DNA from: an uncultured bacterium
GTDB taxonomy: Bacteria; Bacillota_A; Clostridia; Lachnospirales; Lachnospiraceae
Assembly (NCBI GenBank): GCA_905215045.1
Contig: CAJMOO010000003.1
Location: 1 to 48,172, forward strand
Reading direction: 5' to 3'
Length of the DNA stretch: 48,172 bases
Position numbers and translations under genes: made by a program. The first letter of the stretch is position 1; every line of letters starts with the position of its first letter. The notes beneath the pieces were generated by a model. The model worked only from the letters and a program-made list of their open reading frames with translations, was not told the origin of the DNA and did no database searches. This document shows, piece after piece, positions 37,143 through 46,272 of this stretch.

Positions 37143-38258
37143 ATGTTGCGAAATTATCGACTGCAGAATTACAATTTCAAACTTGTTTTTAACGTACTTG
37201 TACTGATGGCGATGAGCCTTTTGTTTATTCACAGTGCCAAAGCATCCTATGTGCCAAAGCAGGCATTGGGGATCATTATGGGACTTGGAATCATTGTGGT
37301 CGTATCACTGATCGATTATCAGGTCTTTACAAGAAATGCAGAAATATTGTATATTTTGAATGTGATCATGTTGATCGGCGTTAAATTATTTGGAAAAGAT
37401 GTCAATGGTGCCAAACGATGGTTTTCATTAGGTCCATTGGGAACTTTCCAGCCATCAGAACTTAGTAAAGTGATCATGATCATTGTTGTTGCAGCATTTC
37501 TTGCGAAGCATCAGGATGATCTGAATGAACCGAAGGTATTAGGAAAACTTGCTGTAATCTGTGGGATCCCGCTGCTTTTGATCTTGAAACAGCCAAGTCT
37601 TTCTTCTACACTCGATATTTGTTTTATTATTCTTGGAATGATCTTTATGGCAGGATTATCCTCCAGATTGATCGTTCAGGTATTGATCGTAGGCGTACCA
37701 CTTTTAGCAATCTTTTTGTGGTATGTCCAGACACCAGGACAGGTGTTGTTAGAGCCACATCAGGTAGCAAGGATCATGTCCTTTTTACATCCAGAGAATT
37801 ACGCAGATTCCACTGCTTTACAGACAAGCAATTCGATCATGGCGATCGGTTCTGGCGGATTATTTGGCAAGGGATTTGGAAGTAATACGATCTCAAATGT
37901 ATCTGCAAGTGATGTAAATTTGGTATCAGAAAATCAGACAGACTTTATTTTCTCTGTGATCGGAGAAGAATTTGGGTTTGTTGGATGTGTGGTATTGATC
38001 ATTGTTTTTGCATGCCTTGTATATCAGTGCATGAATGTGGCGAAGAAATCAGGGAATCTGATCGGAACTTATGTGGCTGTAGGAGTTGCGTGTTATATGG
38101 GATTTCAGTCTTTTATCAACATTGCAGTTGCTACAGGAACCATGCCGAACACCGGACAGCCCCTGCCATTTATCAGTTATGGATTAAGTTCCTTAATGTC
38201 GGCGTCGATCGCGATAGGAATGGTACTTAATATATATTTACAAAGAAAAAGACACTAG
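37143..38258 (+). CDS. rodA: Rod shape-determining peptidoglycan polymerase RodA
   Basis: RodA is the SEDS-family glycosyltransferase that polymerises lipid II during elongation with PBP2. The 371-aa protein is polytopic, about ten membrane segments, with SEDS signatures GAKRWFSLGPLGTFQPSELSK, NQTDFIFSVIGEEFGFVG and GQPLPFISYGLSS. It is 15 nt after minE, and mgsA follows after 12 nt. Confidence 0.94.
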   Translation: MLRNYRLQNYNFKLVFNVLVLMAMSLLFIHSAKASYVPKQALGIIMGLGIIVVVSLIDYQVFTRNAEILYILNVIMLIGVKLFGKDVNGAKRWFSLGPLGTFQPSELSKVIMIIVVAAFLAKHQDDLNEPKVLGKLAVICGIPLLLILKQPSLSSTLDICFIILGMIFMAGLSSRLIVQVLIVGVPLLAIFLWYVQTPGQVLLEPHQVARIMSFLHPENYADSTALQTSNSIMAIGSGGLFGKGFGSNTISNVSASDVNLVSENQTDFIFSVIGEEFGFVGCVVLIIVFACLVYQCMNVAKKSGNLIGTYVAVGVACYMGFQSFINIAVATGTMPNTGQPLPFISYGLSSLMSASIAIGMVLNIYLQRKRH

Positions 38259-38270
38259 GAGGTTCTATCT

Positions 38271-38663
38271 ATGAATGTAGGATTAGTTGCCCATGATGGC
38301 AAAAAGAACCTGATGCAGAATTTATGTATCGCGTATCAGGATATTTTAAAAAAACATAAATTATATGCTACAAGTACGACTGGACAGATGATTGAAGATG
38401 TTGCAAACTTAAAGATCCACAAACTTCTTGCCGGCCATTTTGGCGGTATGCAGCAAATGGGATCTAAGATCTCCAATAATGAAATAGACCTCTTGATCTT
38501 TTTACAGGACCCGGCAAATAAGAAGAGAACACCAGATTTTTATAATGTTTTAAATCTCTGTGATCAGTATAATATTCCGTGTGCTACGAATCTGCCAACA
38601 GCAGAAGTATTGATCCTGGCACTGGACCGAGGAGATTTAGATTGGAGGAATATGTATAAATAG
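38271..38663 (+). CDS. mgsA: Methylglyoxal synthase
   Basis: MgsA converts dihydroxyacetone phosphate to methylglyoxal and phosphate, a bypass of lower glycolysis when phosphate is low. The 130-aa protein has VAHDGKKNLM near the N terminus, ATSTTG, and the catalytic FLQDPANKKRTPD segment. TAGGAGG precedes the ATG. Its position after rodA has no obvious metabolic meaning. The terminator stem begins inside its stop codon. Confidence 0.95.
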   Translation: MNVGLVAHDGKKNLMQNLCIAYQDILKKHKLYATSTTGQMIEDVANLKIHKLLAGHFGGMQQMGSKISNNEIDLLIFLQDPANKKRTPDFYNVLNLCDQYNIPCATNLPTAEVLILALDRGDLDWRNMYK

Positions 38664-38687
38664 ACTGTCACACGACGGTCTTTTTTT
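38662..38687 (+). terminator. Intrinsic terminator after mgsA
   Basis: AGACTGTC (38662-38669) pairs with GACGGTCT (38674-38681) over 8 bp with one G-U, an ACAC loop and seven Ts. The left arm uses the last bases of the mgsA stop codon. It probably ends the radC/mre/min/rodA transcript. The next start codon is only 14 nt beyond the T-run. Confidence 0.9.
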
Positions 38688-38701
38688 ACAGAAAGCATAA
38701 A

Positions 38702-39670
38702 ATGAAAAAATTAATTTGTATTTGTATGTCCGTCATGATGATCACATTATCTGGCTGCCAGACATCGGCGAAGACAGGTGGATTTATATCATATGATGAA
38801 CATTATCAGAAGAATGAAACGGCATTAAAAGAAGATGCATTGAGTGACCGTTGGGAATCCAGAGGTTCTAAGGTAGCGGTTGTATCCAAAGAAAAGGCGG
38901 ATAATAACGACTATCCAGAAGCCAAGGAAGTTCTGTTGGTTAATAATACAAAGAATAAAGTGATCGTTAGTCAGAAGGTTTTTGACCAGGCTTACCCGGC
39001 AAGTACAACAAAGATCATGACAGCATTGCTGACTTTGGAGAATTTAAATTTAAGTCAGGTTGTAACGATCAAACATGACATTACATTCCCTGATGGAGCA
39101 GCTGTGGCAATCCACCTAAAGAAAGGGGATAAGATCACAGTGGAAGCATTGTTAAATGCATTGATCATTATGTCAGCCAATGATGCAGCCGTTGCACTTG
39201 GAGAGGCAGTGGCTGGAAGTGAAGCAAATTTTGTAAAAATGATGAATAAGAGAGCCAAAGAACTTGGAGCAACCAATACACATTTTGCAAATCCGAATGG
39301 ACTTCATTTAAGTGATCATTATTCTACAGCGTATGATCTTTATCTGATCTTTAAAGAAGTAGCTAAACATAATGAATTCTTTAATATTGCAGGAAGATCA
39401 AGCAGTAGGATTGAATATCTTGGTTCCAAGGGAGAACAAAAGATTTATGATATGGCTTCCACAAACCAGTATATTGCCGGAACATACACCCTTCCAAGCC
39501 AGGTATATATGATTGGAGGCAAGACTGGTACAACAACACAGGCGGGTTCTTGTCTGATTCTTCTTACAAAGAATAAAGACGGTGAGGAATTCATTTCCGT
39601 GGTGTTAAAAGGCGTTACAAAATCAGCTCTTTACCATACAATGACAGATATATTATCAAAGGAAAACTAA
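38702..39670 (+). CDS. D-alanyl-D-alanine carboxypeptidase, lipoprotein, S11 family
   Basis: This enzyme trims the terminal D-Ala of peptidoglycan stem peptides outside the membrane. The 322-aa protein has a lipoprotein signal with lipobox LSGC (Cys19), and peptidase S11 motifs STTK (Ser101 to Lys104), SAN (158-160) and KTG (274-276). It lacks the long C-terminal domain of DacA and resembles the DacF group in size. The Shine-Dalgarno is poor (CAGAAAG), and a terminator lies just upstream, so expression may be low or depend on readthrough. Confidence 0.92.
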   Translation: MKKLICICMSVMMITLSGCQTSAKTGGFISYDEHYQKNETALKEDALSDRWESRGSKVAVVSKEKADNNDYPEAKEVLLVNNTKNKVIVSQKVFDQAYPASTTKIMTALLTLENLNLSQVVTIKHDITFPDGAAVAIHLKKGDKITVEALLNALIIMSANDAAVALGEAVAGSEANFVKMMNKRAKELGATNTHFANPNGLHLSDHYSTAYDLYLIFKEVAKHNEFFNIAGRSSSRIEYLGSKGEQKIYDMASTNQYIAGTYTLPSQVYMIGGKTGTTTQAGSCLILLTKNKDGEEFISVVLKGVTKSALYHTMTDILSKEN

Positions 39671-39671
39671 G

Positions 39672-40613
39672 ATGGAACGATACAAAGCTTACAGCACACA
39701 TTTAAAGGAATTATATGGAGAAAAAGTATATAAATTACCAGTTAATCTTCCGGTGACTTGTCCAAACCGTATGGATGGAGATGGGTGCACTTTCTGTGGA
39801 GGTGTGGGAACCGGCTTTGAAGCTATGAACAGTGAGGTATCTGTAAGTGAACAGCTGAATGCGACAAAAGGAAAGATCACAAAACGCTATAAAGCAAAGA
39901 AATTTATCGCATATTTTCAGAATTATACGAACACATTCCTGCCGGTTGACAAGTTTGAAAAGTATCTGGTAGAAGCAGCACAGACGGAAGATATTGTAGG
40001 AATTTCGGTATCCACAAGACCTGACTGTATTACGAAGGAATATTTAGACTGTTTAAAGAAGATTTCTGAAGAATATCAGGTGAAGATCTCTATAGAATAT
40101 GGACTTCAGACAGTCAATTATAAGACTTTAAACAAGATCGATCGAGGACATACACTAGCAGAATATCTAGATGCTGTGTTAATGACAGCACCATATGGAT
40201 TTGAAATCTGCACTCATATTATTTTGAATCTGCCAGGAGATGACATGACGGATGTGATCGAGACAGCAAAGATTCTTTCTGCACTTCCAGTGCAGATCGT
40301 AAAATTACATTCTCTTTATATTCCCAAAGGATCAAAAATGTATGAGGAGTATAAAGAAGGAAAAATAACTCTTTGTGATCCAGAAGAATATCTGGACAGA
40401 CTGGTAAACTTTATCTGTTATGTACGAAAAGATATGGTGATCGAGCGTCTATTCAGCAGAGTGCCCAAGGAAGATGCATCATTTTCTAACTGGGGCATCA
40501 GCTGGTGGAAATTAAAAGATCGATTTGACGAGATCATGGAAACAAATGATTATATGCAAGGATGTAAATTTGACTATTTAAATGGAGCAGCGCTCAGGCG
40601 ATGGGAGATTTAA
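39672..40613 (+). CDS. Radical SAM protein of the YhcC/YtqA type
   Basis: The 313-aa protein has a cluster-binding CPNRMDGDGCTFC pattern near residue 30, longer than the standard CxxxCxxC and typical of the family TIGR01212. Further motifs are YFQNYTNTF, GISVSTRPDC and IEYGLQT. Function is not established for the family. AAAGGA lies in the end of the preceding gene, and the two are separated by one base, so they are cotranslated. The next gene starts 3 nt after its stop. Confidence 0.88.
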   Translation: MERYKAYSTHLKELYGEKVYKLPVNLPVTCPNRMDGDGCTFCGGVGTGFEAMNSEVSVSEQLNATKGKITKRYKAKKFIAYFQNYTNTFLPVDKFEKYLVEAAQTEDIVGISVSTRPDCITKEYLDCLKKISEEYQVKISIEYGLQTVNYKTLNKIDRGHTLAEYLDAVLMTAPYGFEICTHIILNLPGDDMTDVIETAKILSALPVQIVKLHSLYIPKGSKMYEEYKEGKITLCDPEEYLDRLVNFICYVRKDMVIERLFSRVPKEDASFSNWGISWWKLKDRFDEIMETNDYMQGCKFDYLNGAALRRWEI

Positions 40614-40616
40614 GAG

Positions 40617-41996
40617 ATGGCAGCAAAACGAAGACGAAAAACAAAAATACATTGGAATATTGGAATGATCATTTTTGTAGTCATATTGGTCTACATCCTG
40701 CTTAATGTCATCCTGTTTCTAGGCAAGAAAAAGCTGACTGTCTACAAGGTGACGGAAGATAAGATCACCAATACCTTATCGTTTACAGGAATTGCGATTC
40801 GTGATGAGGAACTTCTAAAGGCTTCACAAAGCGGTTATATTACCTATTATGTAGAAGAAGGAAAACGGATCAAGAAATCAGGAACGGTCTTTACGGTTGA
40901 TAAAGATCAGAAGGTTCAGGATGCATTTGTAAGTCAGGTGCAGCAGCTTGAGAAAAATAAAAAAGTGATCGATGATGAAGAGATTCAGCATAAGATCACA
41001 GATTATCAGTCTGTATATAGTGATCATAAGTTCAGCACGGTTTATGATCTGAAATATGATCTCAAGAATGCAATCCTCAACTTAAGTGAAGATTCTATGA
41101 AAACAGTTATAGAAGCAGTCAAACAAAAGCTTGGGGATACAAGTTTTGAGACACAGAAAAGTACAAGTAGTGGGGTAACACAATTTTATTCTGATGACTT
41201 TGACGGTAAGAGCGCAAAAGATATCACAAGCAAGGATTTTGACCAAAGTCAGTATCGTGTTCAGAGGTATAATATGTCCGATAAAGTAAAGAAAGGCAAA
41301 GTTGTAGCTAGGATCAACAAAAGCGAAAAATGGCAGATCGTAATTCCACTAGAAGCAGATCAGTATCGGATGTTGAAGGATAAAAGTGAAGTGTCGGTTC
41401 GTTTCCTGCAAGATCAGACAACAGCCACAGCAACGGTGGAAGTCGCCAAAAAGGGAAGTTCGTATTTTGGATATCTTAAGTTTAATGATTACGCGGTACG
41501 TTATATCAATGAGCGCTACTTAGAAATCGATGTGACGCTTGATTCCTACAAGGGATTAAAGATTCCAAACACATCCATTGTAAAGAAGAAATTCTACCAG
41601 GTTCCAGTAAAATACCTTACAAAAGGAGATAACAGTGCGAAAGAACAGTTTACCGTACGTGATACAAGCAACAAAGGCGATGTGACGGTGGAACAAAAGA
41701 GCTTTACGATCTATGGAAGAACGAAGGATTACTGTTATCTTGATCCAGAAGAAGTTGGAGAGAACGTAGTGCTTCAGGCAATGGATTCCAAAGATACATT
41801 TTTGATTGAGAAAATGAAGACATTAAAAGGAGTTTATTGTACAAATCAGGGATATGCGGATTTCCGTCCAATCGATATTCTGATCGAGAAAGATGATTAT
41901 TCGATCATTGCAAATGATACCAATCAGGGAGTTAGTCGGTATGATTTCATTGTTCTTGATGGAACAACGATCAAGGAAAACCAGATCATATATTAA
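40617..41996 (+). CDS. HlyD-like membrane-anchored protein of unknown function
   Basis: The 459-aa protein has a basic N terminus (AAKRRRKTK), one membrane segment at about 14-35 and a large extracellular part. The early SGYITYYVEEGKRIKKSGTVFTVDKD stretch looks like the biotinyl-lipoyl-like half-motif of HlyD/RND adaptor proteins; the rest is mainly beta with a short helical section near 95-150. No transporter partner is encoded nearby. It lies between a radical SAM gene and the yggS-sepF-ylmH-divIVA group. A role in the envelope or division is suggested only by position. Confidence 0.75.
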   Translation: MAAKRRRKTKIHWNIGMIIFVVILVYILLNVILFLGKKKLTVYKVTEDKITNTLSFTGIAIRDEELLKASQSGYITYYVEEGKRIKKSGTVFTVDKDQKVQDAFVSQVQQLEKNKKVIDDEEIQHKITDYQSVYSDHKFSTVYDLKYDLKNAILNLSEDSMKTVIEAVKQKLGDTSFETQKSTSSGVTQFYSDDFDGKSAKDITSKDFDQSQYRVQRYNMSDKVKKGKVVARINKSEKWQIVIPLEADQYRMLKDKSEVSVRFLQDQTTATATVEVAKKGSSYFGYLKFNDYAVRYINERYLEIDVTLDSYKGLKIPNTSIVKKKFYQVPVKYLTKGDNSAKEQFTVRDTSNKGDVTVEQKSFTIYGRTKDYCYLDPEEVGENVVLQAMDSKDTFLIEKMKTLKGVYCTNQGYADFRPIDILIEKDDYSIIANDTNQGVSRYDFIVLDGTTIKENQIIY

Positions 41997-42038
41997 GGCA
42001 TATAAATTTATAAGAATTACAGAAAGAAGGAATTGGAT

Positions 42039-42734
42039 ATGTTGATCGAACGCTATAATGAAGTAAAGAAACATGTAGAAGAAGCTTGTAAACGTGTAGG
42101 ACGTGATCCACGAGAAGTGACAGTGATCGCAGTCAGCAAGACCAAACCATTAGAAATGGTAGAAGAATTAAGAAAAGAAAAAGTACTTGATTTTGGAGAG
42201 AATAAGGTACAGGAGATCAGAGATAAGTATGCAAATATCAGTTGGCCGGTAAGATGGCATCTGATCGGACATCTTCAGACCAATAAAATTAAATATATCG
42301 TGGATAAAGTAGCATTGATCCATTCTGTAGATTCCATAAAACTTGCACAGGCGATCGACAAAGAAGCTGCAAAGCATGATGTCAAAGAAGTTCCAATTCT
42401 GATCCAGGTGAATTTTGCACACGAAGATACCAAATTTGGATTGAATCCAGAAGATGTTTTTGATGTGGTGAAAGAGATTTCTACCTTAGAACATGTAAAG
42501 ATTAAAGGATTAATGCAGATTGCACCATTTGTTGACGATCCAGAAGATAATCGTAAGTATTTCCGTGCGATGAAGCAATTATCTGTTGACATCAACAACA
42601 AAAACTTCGATAATGTAGATATGAGTATACTTTCCATGGGAATGACCAATGATTATGAGATCGCAGTAGAAGAAGGTGCGACAATGGTAAGAGTTGGAAC
42701 GGCAATCTTTGGAGAGAGAAACTATAATATTTAG
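42039..42734 (+). CDS. YggS family PLP-binding protein (PLP homeostasis)
   Basis: The 231-aa single-domain TIM-barrel PLP protein has the PLP lysine Lys34 in VIAVSKTKP, FGENKVQE and WHLIGHLQTNK. YggS/YlmE proteins bind PLP without known catalysis and affect PLP and amino-acid homeostasis. The ATG at 42039 follows AAGAAGG; a TTG six bases earlier is also in frame. It lies directly before sepF, as ylmE precedes ylmF in Bacillus. Confidence 0.95.
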   Translation: MLIERYNEVKKHVEEACKRVGRDPREVTVIAVSKTKPLEMVEELRKEKVLDFGENKVQEIRDKYANISWPVRWHLIGHLQTNKIKYIVDKVALIHSVDSIKLAQAIDKEAAKHDVKEVPILIQVNFAHEDTKFGLNPEDVFDVVKEISTLEHVKIKGLMQIAPFVDDPEDNRKYFRAMKQLSVDINNKNFDNVDMSILSMGMTNDYEIAVEEGATMVRVGTAIFGERNYNI

Positions 42735-42747
42735 TGGAGGAAGATCT

Positions 42748-43308
42748 ATGAAAGGTACAGTTGACAAACTGCTGAACTTTATGAAACTATCAGACGATGA
42801 AGAGTACGATGAAGAATATGAAGAGTACGAAGACGATGAGGAAGAAGAGGAAGAACCAAGAAGTACTTTCTCCTTCTTTAAGAAGAAAGAGCCTGAAGTA
42901 GAAGAAGAAAGCAGTAACAGCAAGATAAGTCAGCCGTTTGATAATACAATTACAGCAAGCAGAGAAGCAAAGAAACGAAGATTTACAAGTACAGGAAGCA
43001 AGGTCGTATCTATGAATGGAAGAGGCGTGGAAGTTTATGTAATAAAGCCACAGGATTTTGCAGAAGCACAGACGGCAGCTGATCTTTTAAAAGAAGGAAG
43101 AACAGTTGTGATCAATCTGGAAGGTGTAGAACTTACAGTTGCACAGAGAAGTATTGATTTTGTGGGCGGAGCAACTTATGCGATCAATGGATCCTTACAG
43201 GCAGTATCAAACAATATTTTTATTGCAGCACCAGACAGTATTGAAGTCAGCGGAGATTTAAAAAGCGAGATCATGAATGAGAATACGATCTCACCACAGT
43301 TAAAATAA
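42748..43308 (+). CDS. sepF: Cell division protein SepF
   Basis: SepF binds FtsZ filaments and the membrane, acting as an FtsZ anchor in Gram-positive bacteria. The 186-aa protein has a short N-terminal amphipathic helix (MKGTVDKLLNFMKL), a very acidic linker of mostly Asp, Glu and Tyr at about 16-45, and the SepF core from VYVIKPQDFAEAQ to the C terminus with DFVGGATYA. GTGGAGG precedes the ATG at 42748. It is 13 nt after the yggS-type gene. Confidence 0.95.
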   Translation: MKGTVDKLLNFMKLSDDEEYDEEYEEYEDDEEEEEEPRSTFSFFKKKEPEVEEESSNSKISQPFDNTITASREAKKRRFTSTGSKVVSMNGRGVEVYVIKPQDFAEAQTAADLLKEGRTVVINLEGVELTVAQRSIDFVGGATYAINGSLQAVSNNIFIAAPDSIEVSGDLKSEIMNENTISPQLK

Positions 43309-43314
43309 AAGGTC

Positions 43315-44070
43315 ATGAAGGAAGAAGAGTTATTAAAGAAACGTCTGATGGAATTATGTGAGAAAGCATATAATCAGAATATCTATACATATACACACTT
43401 TCTGAATGAATATGAACAGAGTATCTATCAGGATATGAATCAAGAACTTGCTTATGCACATCCAATACTTGTTGGAGGGCATAAGTATTTTACAAGGGCA
43501 GTGGTGATGTTTGGCTCAGAAGAATTATTTGGTTATCAGGGTGAGGTTCCAGTGGTTTGTGCCAGGATCTCACCTGTTTTTGATAAATTCGCAGAAGAAT
43601 TAAGTCACAGAGATTATCTTGGAGCATTGATGAACCTTGGAATCGAGAGACATTTGATCGGTGATATCCTGATCGATGGGAGATATGCCTATATTTTCTG
43701 TATGGAACATATCATAGGTGTGATCAAAGAGCAGCTTGATCAGGTAAGGCATACGCGAGTTTTTGTGGAAGAAGTTTCATGGGAAGAGACCGGATATGTC
43801 CAAAAATACAAGAAAAAAGAAGGATTTGTTGCGTCCATGAGGCTGGATGTTCTGGTTTCACAGGCTTTTTCTTTATCCAGGAATATCAGTGAGAAGCTGC
43901 TAAAGAGCCAGAAAGTATTTCATAATGGAAAGATGTGTTTATCAGGTGGACAAAAGATCAAACAGGGCGATATCATATCCGTGCGCGGATATGGGAAGTT
44001 TCTGGTGGAAGATTTAGGAAAAACATCAAAAAAAGGCCGTCAGTTTATCACACTGGCGATCTTTCAATAG
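43315..44070 (+). CDS. YlmH-like S4-domain RNA-binding protein
   Basis: The 251-aa protein has an N-terminal YlmH-type domain and a C-terminal S4 RNA-binding domain from RLDVLVSQAFSLSRN to about residue 235. YlmH is linked to ribosome rescue of stalled peptidyl-tRNA complexes in B. subtilis. The AAAAGG before the chosen ATG is only 2 nt away, so the start is less certain than for neighbours; a downstream ATG near 43348 would remove 11 residues. The order sepF-ylmH-divIVA is conserved. Confidence 0.9.
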   Translation: MKEEELLKKRLMELCEKAYNQNIYTYTHFLNEYEQSIYQDMNQELAYAHPILVGGHKYFTRAVVMFGSEELFGYQGEVPVVCARISPVFDKFAEELSHRDYLGALMNLGIERHLIGDILIDGRYAYIFCMEHIIGVIKEQLDQVRHTRVFVEEVSWEETGYVQKYKKKEGFVASMRLDVLVSQAFSLSRNISEKLLKSQKVFHNGKMCLSGGQKIKQGDIISVRGYGKFLVEDLGKTSKKGRQFITLAIFQ

Positions 44071-44079
44071 GAGGAATAT

Positions 44080-44670
44080 ATGATTACACCAGTTGAGGTA
44101 TTAGGGAAGGAACTAAGAAGAGGATTTGGCTACAAAGCAGTCGAAGTTGATGAATTCTTAGAAGAATTAGCGAAAGACTATGAGAAAGTTTATAAAGAAA
44201 ACAACGAACTGCGAGAAAAAGTATCTGCATTGACAGAGAACTTAAGTCATTACCGTACGATCGAAGAATCCTTAAAGAGAGCATTGGTTCTTGCGGAAGA
44301 GACATCCAAAGAGACGATCGAGAATGCAAACAATAAAGCACAGGTATTAGAAGCAGAAGCATCCCGTAATGCAAAACAGTTGGTATCAGAGGCAGAGGAT
44401 CAGGCAGAGAAGATCTTAACAAGTGCGAAAGAAGACTTTAAAGAAGAGAAAGAACAGCATGAAAAGACGATTGAGAATTATCAGAAGCTGATCCGTAAAC
44501 TGGAAAGTGATTATCAGAGCTACAAAGCCAGAATGAAGCAGTTTATCAATGGGCAGATGGATATTTTAGATAATCCTGTTTATGAGATGGAATTCGAAAT
44601 TGCAGGATGCGAGCAGACAGATGGAGATGAAGAAGATGAACAGCAAAAACAATTTGGAAATGAACAATAA
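44080..44670 (+). CDS. divIVA: DivIVA family coiled-coil protein
   Basis: DivIVA recognises negatively curved membrane at poles and septa and recruits division and wall-synthesis partners. The 196-aa protein begins with the conserved ITPVEVLGKELRRGFGYKAV and VDEFLEELAKDYE, followed by a long coiled coil to about 165 and an acidic glutamine-rich tail. AGGAGG precedes the ATG. Its last 35 nt overlap the likely start of aroB in another frame. Confidence 0.94.
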   Translation: MITPVEVLGKELRRGFGYKAVEVDEFLEELAKDYEKVYKENNELREKVSALTENLSHYRTIEESLKRALVLAEETSKETIENANNKAQVLEAEASRNAKQLVSEAEDQAEKILTSAKEDFKEEKEQHEKTIENYQKLIRKLESDYQSYKARMKQFINGQMDILDNPVYEMEFEIAGCEQTDGDEEDEQQKQFGNEQ

Positions 44671-45739
44671 GATTGAGATCTGCAATGAAGGAAAGAAAGC
44701 ATATGATATCGTATTAAGAGATTCCTTTGCAGACCTCCTGGACCAGATGGAATTCCTTGAAATTGAGAAGAAAAAAGTCTGCATTGTGACAGAAAGCAAT
44801 GTTGCACCGATCTATTTAAAAGAAGTTTGTGAACTGATCTCATCCAAGGCTTCCAAAACGATCACATTCAGTTTTGAAGCCGGGGAAAAACATAAGCAGT
44901 TAAAGACGATTGAAGCATTATATGAAGAACTGATCATCAACCATTTTGACCGACAGGATCTGTTGATCGCTCTAGGTGGAGGAGTTGTCGGGGATATGAC
45001 AGGATATGCTGCTGCAACATATCTTCGAGGCATTGATTTTGTACAGGTTCCAACAACACTTCTATCTCAGGTTGACAGCAGTATCGGTGGAAAGACTGGT
45101 GTTGATTTCTTGCAGTATAAGAACATGGTTGGAGCTTTCCATCAGCCTAAACTTGTATATATTAATACAGCAACCTTAAAATCTCTGCCAGAGAGAGAAT
45201 ATTTTTCTGGAATGGGAGAAGTGATCAAACACGGATTGATCAAAGATGCCGTTTATTATGAATGGATCAAAGAAAATATAGACGCGATCAAGGCTCGAGA
45301 GCATGAAGCAGTGAAAGAAATGATCTATCAGAGCTGTCTGATCAAAGGTGGTGTGGTAGAACGTGATCCAAAGGAAAAGGGTGAGAGAGCGCTATTAAAC
45401 TTTGGACATACCTTAGGGCATGCAATCGAGAAACTAAAGGATTTTACATGGCTTCATGGAGAATGTGTGGCAGCTGGGTGCTGTCTGGCGGCAGAGATTT
45501 CTTGTATAAAAGGGAATATCAATAAAGAAGAAGTTGAGGATATCAAAGGTGTTTTTGAAGCATTTGATATGAATGGAGATATCGATGAACTTTCAGTGGA
45601 CGATATTGTAAAAACAACCAAATCCGATAAGAAGATGGTCGGAGATAAGATCAAATTTGTATTGTTAAGATCTGTCGGAGATGCATATATTGATATGAGC
45701 GTGACGGATGATGAAATGAAACAAGTATTACAGGGATGA
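44636..45739 (+). CDS. aroB: 3-dehydroquinate synthase
   Basis: AroB converts DAHP to 3-dehydroquinate, the second shikimate-pathway step, using NAD and a divalent metal. The 367-aa protein has the NAD loop ALGGGVVGDMTGY, VPTTLLSQVDSSIGGKTGVD and the metal-binding histidines in GHTLGHAIE and HGECVAAG. The start is uncertain. 44636 is preferred because GGAG at 44623-44626 is 9 nt upstream; 44660 would avoid most of the overlap with divIVA but lacks a good site. No other aro genes are nearby. Confidence 0.94.
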   Translation: MNSKNNLEMNNKIEICNEGKKAYDIVLRDSFADLLDQMEFLEIEKKKVCIVTESNVAPIYLKEVCELISSKASKTITFSFEAGEKHKQLKTIEALYEELIINHFDRQDLLIALGGGVVGDMTGYAAATYLRGIDFVQVPTTLLSQVDSSIGGKTGVDFLQYKNMVGAFHQPKLVYINTATLKSLPEREYFSGMGEVIKHGLIKDAVYYEWIKENIDAIKAREHEAVKEMIYQSCLIKGGVVERDPKEKGERALLNFGHTLGHAIEKLKDFTWLHGECVAAGCCLAAEISCIKGNINKEEVEDIKGVFEAFDMNGDIDELSVDDIVKTTKSDKKMVGDKIKFVLLRSVGDAYIDMSVTDDEMKQVLQG

Positions 45740-45756
45740 GTTTTTAAGGACGAGAC

Positions 45757-46272
45757 ATGAAGAAACAGATTCGTATTTATATATATATCATAGGGCTGAT
45801 CTTGATCGATCAGTTAAGTAAAGTTTGGGCATTATCTGCACTTCGAGGTACAGAAGGGATCGCTGTGATCCCAAATGTATTTGAACTTTCTTATCTGGAG
45901 AATCGAGGGGCGGCTTTTGGAATTCTTCAGGATCATCAGATTTTCTTTGTATTGATCACAGTAGCTGCTGCAGTGATCTTAACATGGATCTATCGGAGAA
46001 TACCACAGCCGAAGAAATATATACCACTTCGTATCAGTTATGCATTGATCATGGCAGGAGCGTTTGGAAATCTGATCGACAGAGTATTCAGGGGATATGT
46101 GGTTGATTTCTTTTATTTTAAATGGATTGATTTTCCAGTCTTTAATGTTGCAGATATTTATGTAACCGTAACAATGATATTACTTTTGATCTTGATCTTA
46201 TTTTTCTATAAGGAAGAAGATCTTGATTTTCTTAACAGGAAAGGAAAACATGGACGAGACAATAGAAATTAA
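45757..46272 (+). CDS. lspA: Lipoprotein signal peptidase (signal peptidase II)
   Basis: LspA cleaves signal peptides from lipidated prolipoproteins in the membrane. The 171-aa protein has four membrane segments and the catalytic aspartates Asp108 (GNLIDRV) and Asp133 (FNVADIYV), with ENRGAAFGIL also typical. It lies 17 nt after aroB. Its last 23 nt overlap the start of the pseudouridine synthase gene. The lspA-rluD pairing is conserved across many bacteria. One local substrate would be the lipoprotein carboxypeptidase at 38702-39670. Confidence 0.95.
   Translation: MKKQIRIYIYIIGLILIDQLSKVWALSALRGTEGIAVIPNVFELSYLENRGAAFGILQDHQIFFVLITVAAAVILTWIYRRIPQPKKYIPLRISYALIMAGAFGNLIDRVFRGYVVDFFYFKWIDFPVFNVADIYVTVTMILLLILILFFYKEEDLDFLNRKGKHGRDNRN

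Noticed and set aside
42790..42870. The acidic Asp/Glu/Tyr-rich stretch as a sequencing or assembly repeat.
   Set aside because: It lies in frame in the variable linker between the membrane helix and the core of SepF, where acidic low-complexity sequence is plausible.
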